A stretch of 64,000 nt of DNA from assembly GCF_020037015.1 (NCBI RefSeq), contig NZ_JAIQDE010000021.1, positions 104,479 to 168,478 on the forward strand, in the 5' to 3' direction. The position numbers and the translations under genes were made by a program. Below are positions 1-7,697 of the stretch, piece by piece. The DNA is from Corallococcus sp. AS-1-6 (lineage in GTDB: Bacteria; Myxococcota; Myxococcia; Myxococcales; Myxococcaceae). Every line of letters starts with the position of its first letter. Position 1 is the stretch's first letter. A model generated the notes under the pieces. That model saw nothing but the letters and a program-made list of their open reading frames with translations, was not told the origin of the DNA and did no database searches.

Positions 1-168
1 TTCATGAGCCTGGCCACCGCCGGGATGATCACCCAGGCCATCCTGGGCATCCTGGCCACCCACAGCTACGGTGAAATCACGGAGCCGAAGTACGCAACCG
101 CGCACCAGGTGGTGGGCTATGCCACGTTGGGTTGCGTCGCCGCGGGCATCGTCACGCTCACCTTCTGA
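1..168 (+). CDS. C-terminal end of a membrane protein (partial)
   Basis: The reading frame is open from the first base and ends at TGA 166-168, giving the last 55 residues of a protein that starts before the window. Two hydrophobic stretches (roughly residues 4-20 and 38-55) separated by a short polar, His/Tyr-containing loop indicate two membrane helices ending at the very carboxyl terminus. The codon use matches the neighbouring genes. It lies 78 bp upstream of the YceI gene, so it may share an operon with YceI and the Rieske protein, which would fit an electron-transport or periplasmic redox role. The fragment is too short to assign a family. Confidence 0.55.
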   Translation, partial: FMSLATAGMITQAILGILATHSYGEITEPKYATAHQVVGYATLGCVAAGIVTLTF

Positions 169-246
169 CCCTCATCCCCCTGTCGTGAATGTCTCCGCGC
201 GCCGGCCGTTGTGCGGAGGCAAGCCGTATCCCCTCTGGAGGCCGCT

Positions 247-819
247 GTGATTGCTCGACGACTCGTTCTGTCCGCTGCCCTGCTGCTCGCGCTGCCCGCC
301 GCCGCGCAGAACGCGAAGATGTACTCGGTGAAGAAGGACGCCAGCTCCCTCACCTACAAGCTCATCCACAAGATGCACACCGTGTCCGGCAAGGCGCCGC
401 CCAGCGAGGGCAAGGCCGTGCTGAAGCCGGACGGCACCCTCCAGGTGGCCGTGCGCGCGCAGGTGAAGGACTTCGACTCGCAGAACTCCAACCGCGACAC
501 GCACATGCTGGAGGTGACGGAGGCCTCCAAGTTCCCGCTGGTGGAGGTGAAGGCCGTGGGCACGGGCGTGAAGCCGCCCGCCACCTTCCCCGGCAGCGTG
601 CCGGTGACCCTCAAGGGCAAGCTCACCTTCCACGGCGTGACGAAGGACGTGGAGATCCCCATGACGGTGAGGTTCGACTCCGAGAAGCAGGTGACGGCGG
701 ACGGCTCCTTCAAGATCAGCCTGGAGGGCTACAACATCGAACGGCCCACGCTGCTGCTCGTGAAGGTGGAAGACGAGCTGGTGCTGGAGCCGCACCTCGT
801 CTTCACGGAGGGCACGTGA
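247..819 (+). CDS. YceI-family periplasmic lipid-binding-type protein
   Basis: YceI-like proteins are secreted beta-barrel lipocalin-like proteins that bind isoprenoid-type lipids. The 190-residue product has a signal peptide (Arg-Arg, a Leu/Ala-rich core, and Ala-Ala-Ala-Gln at about residue 20). The mature part shows the family pattern: a Ser-x-Leu-x-Tyr beta strand, an NRDTHMLEV-like stretch, then paired strands ending in a Val-Glu-Ile-Pro-Met segment. I chose GTG 247 because a GGAG lies about 7 bases upstream; an in-frame GTG at 211 would add 12 residues before the signal. The stop overlaps the start of the Rieske gene by 4 bp, so the two are translationally coupled. Confidence 0.85.
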   Translation: MIARRLVLSAALLLALPAAAQNAKMYSVKKDASSLTYKLIHKMHTVSGKAPPSEGKAVLKPDGTLQVAVRAQVKDFDSQNSNRDTHMLEVTEASKFPLVEVKAVGTGVKPPATFPGSVPVTLKGKLTFHGVTKDVEIPMTVRFDSEKQVTADGSFKISLEGYNIERPTLLLVKVEDELVLEPHLVFTEGT

Positions 820-1619
820 GCTCGTCGCGTCGGGACTTCTTCAAGAAGCTGCTGGGCACGGGCGTGGTGGTCGCGGGCCTGCCGCCCGCGTGCGCGCCCA
901 ACATCGACCCCGCGCCGGTGCTGGACGTGCCCATGCCCGGTGACGACGGCATCGTGGCGCTGGTGGTGCAGCGCTACCCGGACCTGTCCCGCGAGGGCGG
1001 CGCGGTGACGCTGCGCTTTCCGGGCGGCTCCGGGCAGGAGAACCTGCTGGTGGTGCACCCCACGGCGAACACCTACGCGGTGCTGTCCGCGACGTGCACC
1101 CACGTGGGCTGCCCCATGGGGTTCGACGGGACGGAGGCCGTGTGCCCCTGCCACCTGTCGAAGTTCTCACTCGACGGCAAGGTGACGCAGGAGCCCGCCA
1201 CGGTGCCGCTCAAGACGTACGTGTGCACGTACAACGCGGGCACGCAGGTGCTGAGCATCAACATCAAGGCCGGTGACGACTCCTTCCCCGCAGTGGAGAG
1301 CGGCAAGGTGACGCTGACCTTCGCCCAGTTCCCGGACCTCCAGAACGCGGGCGGCATGGTGAGCGGCAAGCCCAGCGGCTACGGCAAGCGCATCTTCGTC
1401 TTCAAGCTGGACGACGGCTCCTACTCGGCGGTGGACGCGGACTGCCCGCATCAGCACTGCGAGGTGGGCTTCGAGGCGAGCATCGACGAGCTGCTCTGCC
1501 CCTGCCACGCGTCCACGTTCACCAAGACGGGCGTCGTCACGAAGGGCCCCGCCACCAGCGACCTGAAGAAGTTCACGGTGACCGCGGACGCGTCCGCCGT
1601 GGTCGTCACCATCGCCTGA
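816..1619 (+). CDS. Tat-exported protein with two Rieske [2Fe-2S] domains
   Basis: The 267-residue protein begins with a twin-arginine leader (SRRDFF followed by a hydrophobic stretch), as expected for a protein exported folded with its cofactor. It has two complete Rieske motifs. In the first, Cys94-x-His96 and Cys110-x2-His113 bind the cluster, with Cys99 and Cys112 placed for the usual disulfide. In the second, Cys210-x-His212 and Cys228-x2-His231 bind, with Cys215 and Cys230 as the disulfide pair. Most Rieske proteins carry one domain, so a tandem is unusual. GTG 816 overlaps the YceI stop (GTGA). The frame is open further upstream, but that stretch is only the shadow of YceI. The likely role is extracytoplasmic electron transfer; the partner is not visible. 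Confidence 0.85.
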   Translation: MSSSRRDFFKKLLGTGVVVAGLPPACAPNIDPAPVLDVPMPGDDGIVALVVQRYPDLSREGGAVTLRFPGGSGQENLLVVHPTANTYAVLSATCTHVGCPMGFDGTEAVCPCHLSKFSLDGKVTQEPATVPLKTYVCTYNAGTQVLSINIKAGDDSFPAVESGKVTLTFAQFPDLQNAGGMVSGKPSGYGKRIFVFKLDDGSYSAVDADCPHQHCEVGFEASIDELLCPCHASTFTKTGVVTKGPATSDLKKFTVTADASAVVVTIA

Positions 1620-1632
1620 GTCCCGGAGGCCC

Positions 1633-1661
1633 GGACGGGAGGCCCACCATGCCTCCCGTCC
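1633..1661. terminator. Hairpin terminator between convergent genes
   Basis: A perfect 11-bp stem (GGACGGGAGGC / GCCTCCCGTCC) with a 7-base loop lies between the convergent Rieske and CBS genes. There is no clear T-run, so termination is inferred from position and stem strength. Confidence 0.65.
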
Positions 1662-1677
1662 TCACGGGCCGGCCCGC

Positions 1678-2742
1678 TCAGCGCAGCCGGCTCCAGAACG
1701 AGCGCCGGGACGAGATGCGCTCCAGCGCCTCCTGGAGCTCCTCGTCCTGATCCGCGCGGCTCGCGATGTCCCCCAGCGCGATGATGCCCACGAGCCGGTC
1801 GTCGGGCTCCACCACGGGGATGCGGCGCACCTGGTGGCGGCCCATCAGCTCGATGACGCCGTGCAGGTCCTCCTCCGGCAGCACCGCCTCCAGCTCCTCC
1901 GTCATCACGTCCGCGGCGCGCAGGCCGTCCACTGCGCGCTGGCCGGTGAAGGCGCGCAGCGCCAGGTCGCGGTCCGTGACCAGCCCCAGGAGCCGCCCCT
2001 GCGCGTCCACGATGGGCACCACGCCGCAGTCCTCGTCCCGCATCAACTGCGCCACCTCGCGCAGGGAGCTGTCCCGGCGGGCGGTGCGCACCTGGCGGGT
2101 CATGATGTCGCGCGCGGTGAGCGGCTCGCGCCTCCAGCGGCGGCGCGAGGCCCCGGCCGCGGTGGAGGTGGCGCGGGACTCGCGGAGCCTCGGGTCCAGG
2201 GGGAAGGTCTCCTCCCGCCGCGGGGCCAGCCGGTCGCGCGGCCGCGCATCCTCGCGCGAGGCGGCGCGGCGCGAGCGGTCTCGCAGCAGGGGCTCCTCGC
2301 CGCCGTAGCCGCTGCGGTCCCATTCTCGGTAGTCCGCGCGCTGGGGCTGCATCTCCTGGACGGTGTCCTCGCCCTGGGTGCGCAGGGGGCCGGCGCCGTT
2401 GGCGTAGCGCGGGTCCCGGTCGTCGCGGCCGTAGGGGCCGGTGGTGCCGCCGTCGCGCTCGCCCTCGCGGTCCCTGCGCCAGGTGCCGGTGTCGTCCACG
2501 TCCGTGCGCACGCGGCCCAGGCGCCACGCGGCGGCGCGGTGGAAGCGCCCCTGACGGTCGGCGGGGAGCTCGTCGCGCCCGGGGCTCCAACCGCTCACGT
2601 CGGACTCGGAGCGCTCGCGCGAGCCCGGCGGCGCCACGTCCGGCGAGCGGTGCGTGGCCATCGCTTCGGTGGGAGGCGTGGAGATGTCCGCGCGCCCCAG
2701 GTCATGCCTGCCGTTTCCGTTGCTGTAGTCCTTGGTGCCCAT
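1678..2742 (-). CDS. CBS-domain pair protein with long disordered N-terminus
   Basis: The 354-residue protein has an amino-terminal ~205 residues rich in Arg, Asp, Gly and Pro with no visible fold. Two CBS domains follow (about 207-265 and 272-335), each with the typical DIMTxxV/DVMTEEL start and the VPIVD/IPVVE ... LVGxI strands. CBS pairs usually bind adenine nucleotides and act as energy sensors. ATG 2742 has GAGGAGG about 10 bases upstream. It ends in an Arg-rich tail. The gene stands alone, convergent with the Rieske gene. What it regulates cannot be told from the sequence. Confidence 0.85.
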   Translation of the reverse strand: MGTKDYSNGNGRHDLGRADISTPPTEAMATHRSPDVAPPGSRERSESDVSGWSPGRDELPADRQGRFHRAAAWRLGRVRTDVDDTGTWRRDREGERDGGTTGPYGRDDRDPRYANGAGPLRTQGEDTVQEMQPQRADYREWDRSGYGGEEPLLRDRSRRAASREDARPRDRLAPRREETFPLDPRLRESRATSTAAGASRRRWRREPLTARDIMTRQVRTARRDSSLREVAQLMRDEDCGVVPIVDAQGRLLGLVTDRDLALRAFTGQRAVDGLRAADVMTEELEAVLPEEDLHGVIELMGRHQVRRIPVVEPDDRLVGIIALGDIASRADQDEELQEALERISSRRSFWSRLR

Positions 2743-2867
2743 GTGCGTCGCAAGCCTCCTCGACTTGCGAACATGGGAAGCGGGCCCGGACGCGCAAAGC
2801 TCCAGCCGGCCAGGTGCGGCGCCGCTCGCCCGTCCGCCCTGGCGCGCAGGCCCGCCCGGGCGGGGCG

Positions 2868-3977
2868 TCAGGCGATGGTGAGCGCGTCCCCCAGGTGCAC
2901 CAGCCCCCGGAAGTCCTCCAGGTCCGCGCCCGCGTCCGGCGCGGCGATGGCCAGCGCGCCCCGGGGCAGCCCCTCCGCCAGCCTCGCCAGCAGCGAGCGG
3001 TGGGCCTTCGCGCGCGCGTCCTCCATGCCCGCCAGGTGCTCCAGCGCGCTGACGGCGTCCGTGTCCGCGGCGTTGCTCGCGTGCGGCTTCAGCGCGGCGG
3101 CCGGGGCCAGGCCTTCGTCCCGCGCCCAGCTCCGGTTGAGCACGTAGCCCGCGAAGGGCAGCCCCTTGGCCTGGAGCGCCTCCTGGAAGAAGGTGGCCTC
3201 GCGCAGCGCGGCGGCCTCCGGCGACGTGACGAGCAGGAACGCCGCGTCCTTCGACGACAGGTGCTCGCGCAGCCGGTCCGCGTGCAGGCGGATGCCGGCG
3301 AACAGGCCCCCGAAGGCGGCGACGAAGCTGCGCATCTCCTGCGCGAAGCCGCCGCCGAAGATGCCGTCCAGCACCTTGCCCACCAGCGCCTGCGCGCCCT
3401 GCCACAGCCTGCCCGCGCGGCCCTGCTCCTGCCCGAAGAGGGAGATGACCCGCTCATCCAGGAAGCGCGACAGGCGGCCCGGCGCGTCCAGGAAGTCCAG
3501 CGCGTGGCGGCTGGGCGGGGTGTCCAGGATGATGAGGTCGTAGTGGCCCTCCGCGATGAAGCCGTCCAGCGCCTCCGCGGCGGCGTACTCCTGCACGCCC
3601 GCGACCAGCTCCGACAGGAAGCGGTACAGGCGGTGCTCCAGGATGGCGCGCGCGGCGCTCTCCGTGGCGGACATCCGGCGCACCATGCGCTCGAAGACGA
3701 CGCGCGGCTCCAGCATCCACACGTCCAGCCGCCCCTCGCCGCGCTTCCCGTCCGCGTACAGGCGCTCCGGAGGCACGGAGGTGGGCTCCGCGCCGTTCTC
3801 CTTCAGCCCCATGGCCTCCGCCAGCCGCCGCGCCGGGTCGATGGTGAGCACCAGCACCTTGCGCCCCGCGCGCGCCGCGGCCACGCCCAGCGCCGCCGCC
3901 GTCGTCGTCTTGCCCACGCCGCCCGCGCCGCACAGCACGAGGATCCGCTTGTCGCGCAGCATGCCGTCCAGGTTCAT
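2868..3977 (-). CDS. ArsA/Get3-like anion-transporting ATPase, second of a pair
   Basis: This is a 369-residue P-loop ATPase of the ArsA/Get3 class. The P-loop near residue 15 reads GAGGVGKTT, so the signature Lys of the deviant Walker A motif (GKGGVGKT) is replaced by Ala. Switch-type motifs follow: TIDPARRL and ILDTPPSRHALDFL. Its start ATG overlaps the stop of the partner gene (ATGA at 3974-3977), so the two are coupled. Tandem ArsA-like pairs in actinobacteria (for example mycobacterial Rv3679/Rv3680) form heterodimers, and the same is likely here. No arsenic genes are nearby, so arsenite transport is unlikely. The client or substrate is unknown. Confidence 0.8.
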   Translation of the reverse strand: MNLDGMLRDKRILVLCGAGGVGKTTTAAALGVAAARAGRKVLVLTIDPARRLAEAMGLKENGAEPTSVPPERLYADGKRGEGRLDVWMLEPRVVFERMVRRMSATESAARAILEHRLYRFLSELVAGVQEYAAAEALDGFIAEGHYDLIILDTPPSRHALDFLDAPGRLSRFLDERVISLFGQEQGRAGRLWQGAQALVGKVLDGIFGGGFAQEMRSFVAAFGGLFAGIRLHADRLREHLSSKDAAFLLVTSPEAAALREATFFQEALQAKGLPFAGYVLNRSWARDEGLAPAAALKPHASNAADTDAVSALEHLAGMEDARAKAHRSLLARLAEGLPRGALAIAAPDAGADLEDFRGLVHLGDALTIA

Positions 3978-4927
3978 GGCGTGGCCTCCCGGCCGCGTGG
4001 CGCGGCCCCTTCGAGTGTGGACTCCAGCAGCTCCGCCAGCCGCTCCACCAGCGCCATGCCCGTCAGCGCCAGCTCCGGCAGGCCCCAGTGGGGCACGCCC
4101 ACGCCCGCCGCCAGGCGCTGGCGGGCCTGCCGCGCGCGCTCCAGCCGCTCCAGGGCCCGCTGCCCCTGGTGCGGCCCGTGCGTCTCCAGCAGCCGCTCCA
4201 GCGCCGCGCGCGACTCCGGCGTGAAGGGGTCCTCCGGCATGCGGTTGAGCACCGCGGCGGACAGGGGCAGGCCCACGTCCCGGAGCTCGCCCACCAGCGC
4301 CAGCGTCTCGCTCACCGGCAGGGGCTCCGGCAGCGTGGTGAGCACCACGCCCGTGCGGGCGGGGTCCTGGAGCAGGTCCAGCCCCTCGCGCACCGCGCGC
4401 CCCACCGGCCCGCCCGGCATCAGCGACAGGATGCTCCGGGGCAGCGTGGCCAGCGCCAGCGCGTGGCCCGTGGCGGGCAGGTCCACCACCGTGAGCGGGT
4501 GCACCCGGCGGCCGTCCGGGTGCGAGAGGCGCAGGAGCGCCAGGAGCTGGAACATCAGCCCCATCTCCTTGAGCGCCGGGCCCGCCTCCAGGAAGCGCCG
4601 CAGCGCCCGCGAGCGCAGCGCCGCCTCCGCCAGCCACTTCACGGGCAGCGTCTCCTCCAGGAACAGCCGGTGCCCCTCCTGCGCGGACAGGCGCACGAAG
4701 GACAGGTTCGGCCCCGCGGGCACCACGCGCGGCCCGGCCTCCTTCACGCCCACCAGCCCCGAGAGCGCGGACGGGCCGCCCTCGTCCGGGGACAGCTCCG
4801 CCAGCAGCACCGGCCGGCCCGCGCGCGCCGCCGCCACCGCCAGCGCGGCGGAGAGCGTCGTCTTGCCCACGCCGCCCTTGCCCGACACGAGCACGGCGCG
4901 TCTGTTCCACAAGGACTCCAGCACCAC
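3974..4927 (-). CDS. ArsA/Get3-like ATPase, first of a pair
   Basis: This 317-residue P-loop ATPase keeps the complete deviant Walker A motif GKGGVGKTT near residue 15, unlike its downstream partner. Other family features are the LAELSPDEGGPSAL stretch after the P-loop, where ArsA-type proteins have a TDPA switch, and the VVDLPATGHAL switch II-like motif. I chose GTG 4927 because GGAGG ends 8 bases upstream and the P-loop then sits at the usual distance from the amino terminus. An in-frame ATG at 5048 would add 40 Arg/Ala-rich residues. The pairing of one canonical and one altered P-loop suggests a heterodimer with unequal ATP sites. Confidence 0.78.
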   Translation of the reverse strand: MVLESLWNRRAVLVSGKGGVGKTTLSAALAVAAARAGRPVLLAELSPDEGGPSALSGLVGVKEAGPRVVPAGPNLSFVRLSAQEGHRLFLEETLPVKWLAEAALRSRALRRFLEAGPALKEMGLMFQLLALLRLSHPDGRRVHPLTVVDLPATGHALALATLPRSILSLMPGGPVGRAVREGLDLLQDPARTGVVLTTLPEPLPVSETLALVGELRDVGLPLSAAVLNRMPEDPFTPESRAALERLLETHGPHQGQRALERLERARQARQRLAAGVGVPHWGLPELALTGMALVERLAELLESTLEGAAPRGREATP

Positions 4928-5291
4928 GCCCCCATCCTCCGCGCCAGCGGCGCGACCCTTCACGGTGAGCAAGGAAGCGCGTCCCGACAACCGGCCGGCG
5001 ATGCGCCCAGGGGCGACCGTCCGTCTGGCCGCCCGCTCCACGAGCATAGCGGCTTTCCGTCCACGACCCCCCGCACCCCTTCGCCGCGCTGACCCGGCCG
5101 TGACACAACGGCCACGCACAAACGCCATGACGCGACGTGCGAGGAATGACCCGGCCCGGAGGGACACGTGGCGTGCGCGCACGCGTGACCCGGGGGGTTG
5201 GACGGGCGGACGCCGGGGGAAAGAAGGGGTCACGGACTGGTGACGGCCCCCGGGTTTTGGGTACCCTGCGGCCCTCTGCGTGGGAGAGGGC
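4928..5291. other. Gene-free divergent spacer (364 bp)
   Basis: The spacer separates the minus-strand ATPase pair from the plus-strand SpoIIAA-like gene and must hold promoters for both. I see no convincing -35/-10 pair, repeat or RNA gene. If translation of the ATPase starts at ATG 5048 instead of GTG 4927, the first third would be coding. Confidence 0.4.
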
Positions 5292-5714
5292 ATGGTGGTG
5301 ATGCGGGAGTGGGTCTTCGGGACACAGCGTGTCTCGCTGGAGTCCTCCGACATCCTCTGGATCAAGGTCCGGGGAGCGTTCTCAGAGACGGATGTGCGGG
5401 CGCTGGTGGACGTGTTCCACGAGCTGGGGGCGAGCCCGGAGAAGCCCCTGTACCTCGTCGTGGACCTGAGCAGCTCCGAGGGGCTGTCGGTCGCGCCGCG
5501 CAAGTACCTGGCCGAACATGTGAGCACCACGTGGTTCCGCGCGGCCGTCTTCTTCGGCGCCAAGCGCACCCACCGGGAGGTGCTGCGCGCGCTCGTGGTG
5601 GCGCTCAACTTCATCCGCGACACGAAGCTGGAGGCGGAGTTCGTGGACTCGGAGGCCCAGGCCCGCGCGTGGCTGGAGTCCCACCGGCGCCGTCACGAAG
5701 CGGCGCCGCGCTGA
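5292..5714 (+). CDS. SpoIIAA/STAS-like small protein
   Basis: The 140-residue alpha/beta protein contains the pattern PLYLVVDLSSSEGLSVAPRKYL followed by alternating strands and helices, resembling the SpoIIAA-like (STAS-related) fold found in small regulatory proteins. It is exactly as long as the product at 6590-7012 and aligns with it from REW near the start to Ala-Trp near the end, so they are paralogues. ATG 5292 was chosen to match that partner; a short-spaced GGAGAGG precedes it. The conserved Ser of anti-anti-sigma factors is not clear, so a phosphorylation switch is not supported. The biological role is unknown. Confidence 0.6.
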   Translation: MVVMREWVFGTQRVSLESSDILWIKVRGAFSETDVRALVDVFHELGASPEKPLYLVVDLSSSEGLSVAPRKYLAEHVSTTWFRAAVFFGAKRTHREVLRALVVALNFIRDTKLEAEFVDSEAQARAWLESHRRRHEAAPR

Positions 5715-5736
5715 AGCCGCGCCTGGGGCGCTCGCC

Positions 5737-6420
5737 TCAGTGGACGGCCCAGCGCTCGGCGATCTCCTCGCACGCGAGCACCACGTCCCCCAGCCGGCGG
5801 ATGTGCGCGCGCGGCGCGACGAACAGCGAGCCCGCGAACACGTCCACCACCGTCATCAGCCGGTGGTCCGCCGGGCCCAGCCGGCACAGGTGCTGCTCCG
5901 CGAAGCGCTGCAACAGCGTGCCAATGTACTGGCCGCTGCGCTCGTCCAGCGGGTGCGTCTTGGAGAAGTAGAGCTTCATCAACCCCACGCGCGGGTTGCC
6001 CTGCTTGTCCAGCCGCTGCACCACCACCTCCGGGCGCACGCTGATGGTGACGCCGGCCATCTCCAGCACGGGCGGCTCCGCGCCCACCGCGCTGATGATG
6101 GCGTCGTCCAGATCCAACCACGGCACCAGGTCCGCGAAGCGCTCCAGCGCCTCCGAGCACAGTTGCATGCGCTGCGCCTCGAACTCCGTCTGCGGCACCG
6201 CGCAGGCGAACCGGCGCTGGGACTCCCGCAGCACGCTCAGGTCCAGGCCCCGGCAGAGGAACTCCGTGATGGCCTGGGACGCCTCCGGATAGCGCAGGTA
6301 CTGGGCCTCCGGCGGGTGCTTCTGGTCGTGGATGATGCGCTTGCGGCGGGCCGGCGTGGCGACCAGGTACTCGCCCAGCTTGTTCACCGAGACGCGCGGC
6401 AGTTCACGGGTTTCCGTCAT
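5737..6420 (-). CDS. Conserved hypothetical protein, possible PD-(D/E)xK fold
   Basis: I do not recognise this 227-residue protein. It begins with a polar segment (SVNKLGEYLVATPARRKRI) and continues with helices. At about residues 126-152 it carries ISVRPEVVVQ and GLMKLYFSK, which could be the acidic and E/QxK-like strands of a PD-(D/E)xK nuclease fold; this is a weak resemblance by eye. The carboxyl part is helical. It has no signal peptide or membrane segment. It is convergent with the SpoIIAA-like gene upstream and divergent from the second SpoIIAA-like gene, so the three form a symmetrical group. Confidence 0.6.
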   Translation of the reverse strand: MTETRELPRVSVNKLGEYLVATPARRKRIIHDQKHPPEAQYLRYPEASQAITEFLCRGLDLSVLRESQRRFACAVPQTEFEAQRMQLCSEALERFADLVPWLDLDDAIISAVGAEPPVLEMAGVTISVRPEVVVQRLDKQGNPRVGLMKLYFSKTHPLDERSGQYIGTLLQRFAEQHLCRLGPADHRLMTVVDVFAGSLFVAPRAHIRRLGDVVLACEEIAERWAVH

Positions 6421-6589
6421 GGTGTTTCCCCCTCAGGAATGCTGTCGGAATGGGTACACAGTACAGAGGGGGTCTGACATCCAATGGACAGGGATGCCTT
6501 GTACGAAAGGGCAGGAGCGCGTCCGGGCACTTCCCCGGGGTGGTGGGGTCCGGCGTAGGGTTTCCTCCAGTAGCCGGGGGGAGGACCGC

Positions 6590-7012
6590 ATGGAGCAACA
6601 GATTCGCGAGTGGACGTGTGGCGCGCACCGCATCCGCATGACGGCGCCGGACGTGTTGCACACGAAGTACACGGGCGTGGTGGGGCTGCAGGACGCGAAG
6701 TGGGCGCTGCGCGTCTACGAGGAGATGGCGGCGCAGGGGCCGTTCTACCTGGTGGCGGAGGTGCCGGGGTCGGAGCTGCCCGCCGAGTCGCGCAAGTACC
6801 TGGCCAACAACGTGCGCGCGGAGTGGATGCGCTCGGTGGTGTACGTGGGGTCCGACCTGTCACAGCGCGTGGTGGGCAAGGCGATGTCCGTGGCCATGCT
6901 GCTCACCGGCCACGCGTCCAGCTTCGACACGGTCTTCGTGGACACGATGGCGCAGGCGGAGGCGTGGGTGGACGCCCACCGGTTGGATCACGCCCCGCGC
7001 CGCGTGGGCTGA
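6590..7012 (+). CDS. SpoIIAA/STAS-like small protein, paralogue
   Basis: This 140-residue paralogue of the product at 5292-5714 shares the REW start, a central FYLVAEVPGSELPAESRKYL pattern, and an FVDTMAQAEAWVDAHR end that matches FVDSEAQARAWLESHR in its partner. ATG 6590 is preceded by GGGGGAGG at good spacing. It is transcribed away from the 5737-6420 gene, from which it is separated by 169 bp that include a GTAC-ACA-GTAC dyad near 6453. A strong hairpin terminator follows. No catalytic residues can be named. Confidence 0.6.
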   Translation: MEQQIREWTCGAHRIRMTAPDVLHTKYTGVVGLQDAKWALRVYEEMAAQGPFYLVAEVPGSELPAESRKYLANNVRAEWMRSVVYVGSDLSQRVVGKAMSVAMLLTGHASSFDTVFVDTMAQAEAWVDAHRLDHAPRRVG

Positions 7013-7035
7013 CGCCTCACTGTCGGACGTGACGA

Positions 7036-7072
7036 AGGGCCAGGCCGGGACGGATGCCCGGGTCCTGGCCCT
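7036..7072. terminator. Strong bidirectional hairpin terminator
   Basis: A 9-bp perfect stem (AGGGCCAGG 7036-7044 / CCTGGCCCT 7064-7072) continues inward as CCGGG/CCCGG with a 2-base bulge and a 7-base loop. A short T-run follows on the plus strand (GCTGTTT). It sits between convergent genes. Confidence 0.8.
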
Positions 7073-7105
7073 CGCTGTTTCCAGGCGCCGTGCGCGGCGG
7101 CCGGC

Positions 7106-7501
7106 TCAGCGCTCGCGGTCCGGCATGCGGTCCGGGTGGCCGTAGCGGTACACGTCGGACACCGGGTTGGTGCCCGCGTCGCTGCGAGGGCCGTCGCCGT
7201 CCGGCATCTCGTCGAGCGATGCCCCCGGGGCGCGCTCGCGCGGGTCATACGGATGCACGCCGCTGGCGTGGCGCGTGTCGCTGTCGTCCTCCTCGGTGCG
7301 CGGGCGGACGCCCTTCTCGTCGGCCTCGGTCAGCTCGCGGCGGGGCTTGCGCTCGTCTTCCTCCTCCTCGTCCTCGCGGGAGCGCTGGGGCGTCGGGTCC
7401 TCGTGCGGCGCGGAGCCCTGGCCTTGGCGCGGGTGGGTCGGACGCCCGTAGAAGTCCTCGGCGGGCTGCGGGGGTACGGGATGCGTGTCGGTGCTGGCCA
7501 T
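7106..7501 (-). CDS. Disordered acidic protein of unknown function
   Basis: The 131-residue protein is almost entirely polar (Asp, Glu, Arg, Pro, Gly), with an acidic run SREDEEEEDERK and repeated HPYDPRER/YGHPDRMPDRER-like segments. No domain, signal peptide or membrane segment is visible. ATG 7501 has GGAGGG 8 bases upstream, better than an in-frame start 33 bases earlier. Base and codon use match the chromosome, so it is probably a real core gene. Its composition resembles the disordered amino-terminal part of the CBS protein at 1678-2742, but I cannot show homology. Confidence 0.6.
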   Translation of the reverse strand: MASTDTHPVPPQPAEDFYGRPTHPRQGQGSAPHEDPTPQRSREDEEEEDERKPRRELTEADEKGVRPRTEEDDSDTRHASGVHPYDPRERAPGASLDEMPDGDGPRSDAGTNPVSDVYRYGHPDRMPDRER

Positions 7502-7590
7502 GAAGGATGCCCTCCGTCGGAGGAGGTTCTTCATCGCCCCCTGCGTCCGGCAACCTGCTCCGGAAGCACCCGCCCGGGCCTGGAGGGCAG

Positions 7591-7642
7591 GCAGCCGAGC
7601 GTCGAGGCCCTCCCGTGCGCGGCGTCAGGGCGACACGAGGAG
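7591..7642 (+). repeat. Left copy of ~50-bp direct repeat flanking the toxin island
   Basis: Bases 7602-7642 match 19470-19510 at 40 of 41 positions in the same orientation, and the match continues weakly upstream to 7591. The right copy overlaps the 3' end of the RCC1 gene ending at 19493; this left copy contains the same codons without the gene. The two copies enclose about 11.8 kb. Confidence 0.75.
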
Positions 7643-7697
7643 CGAGCCTGGCCCGCCGGATCAAGCCCACAGGGTGAATCCAACCCTGAGTTGGGAG

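Noticed and set aside
2868..4927. Arsenite efflux system
   Set aside because: ArsA similarity is clear, but no arsB, arsC, arsD or arsR gene is nearby and the P-loop change fits the Get3-like paired family better.
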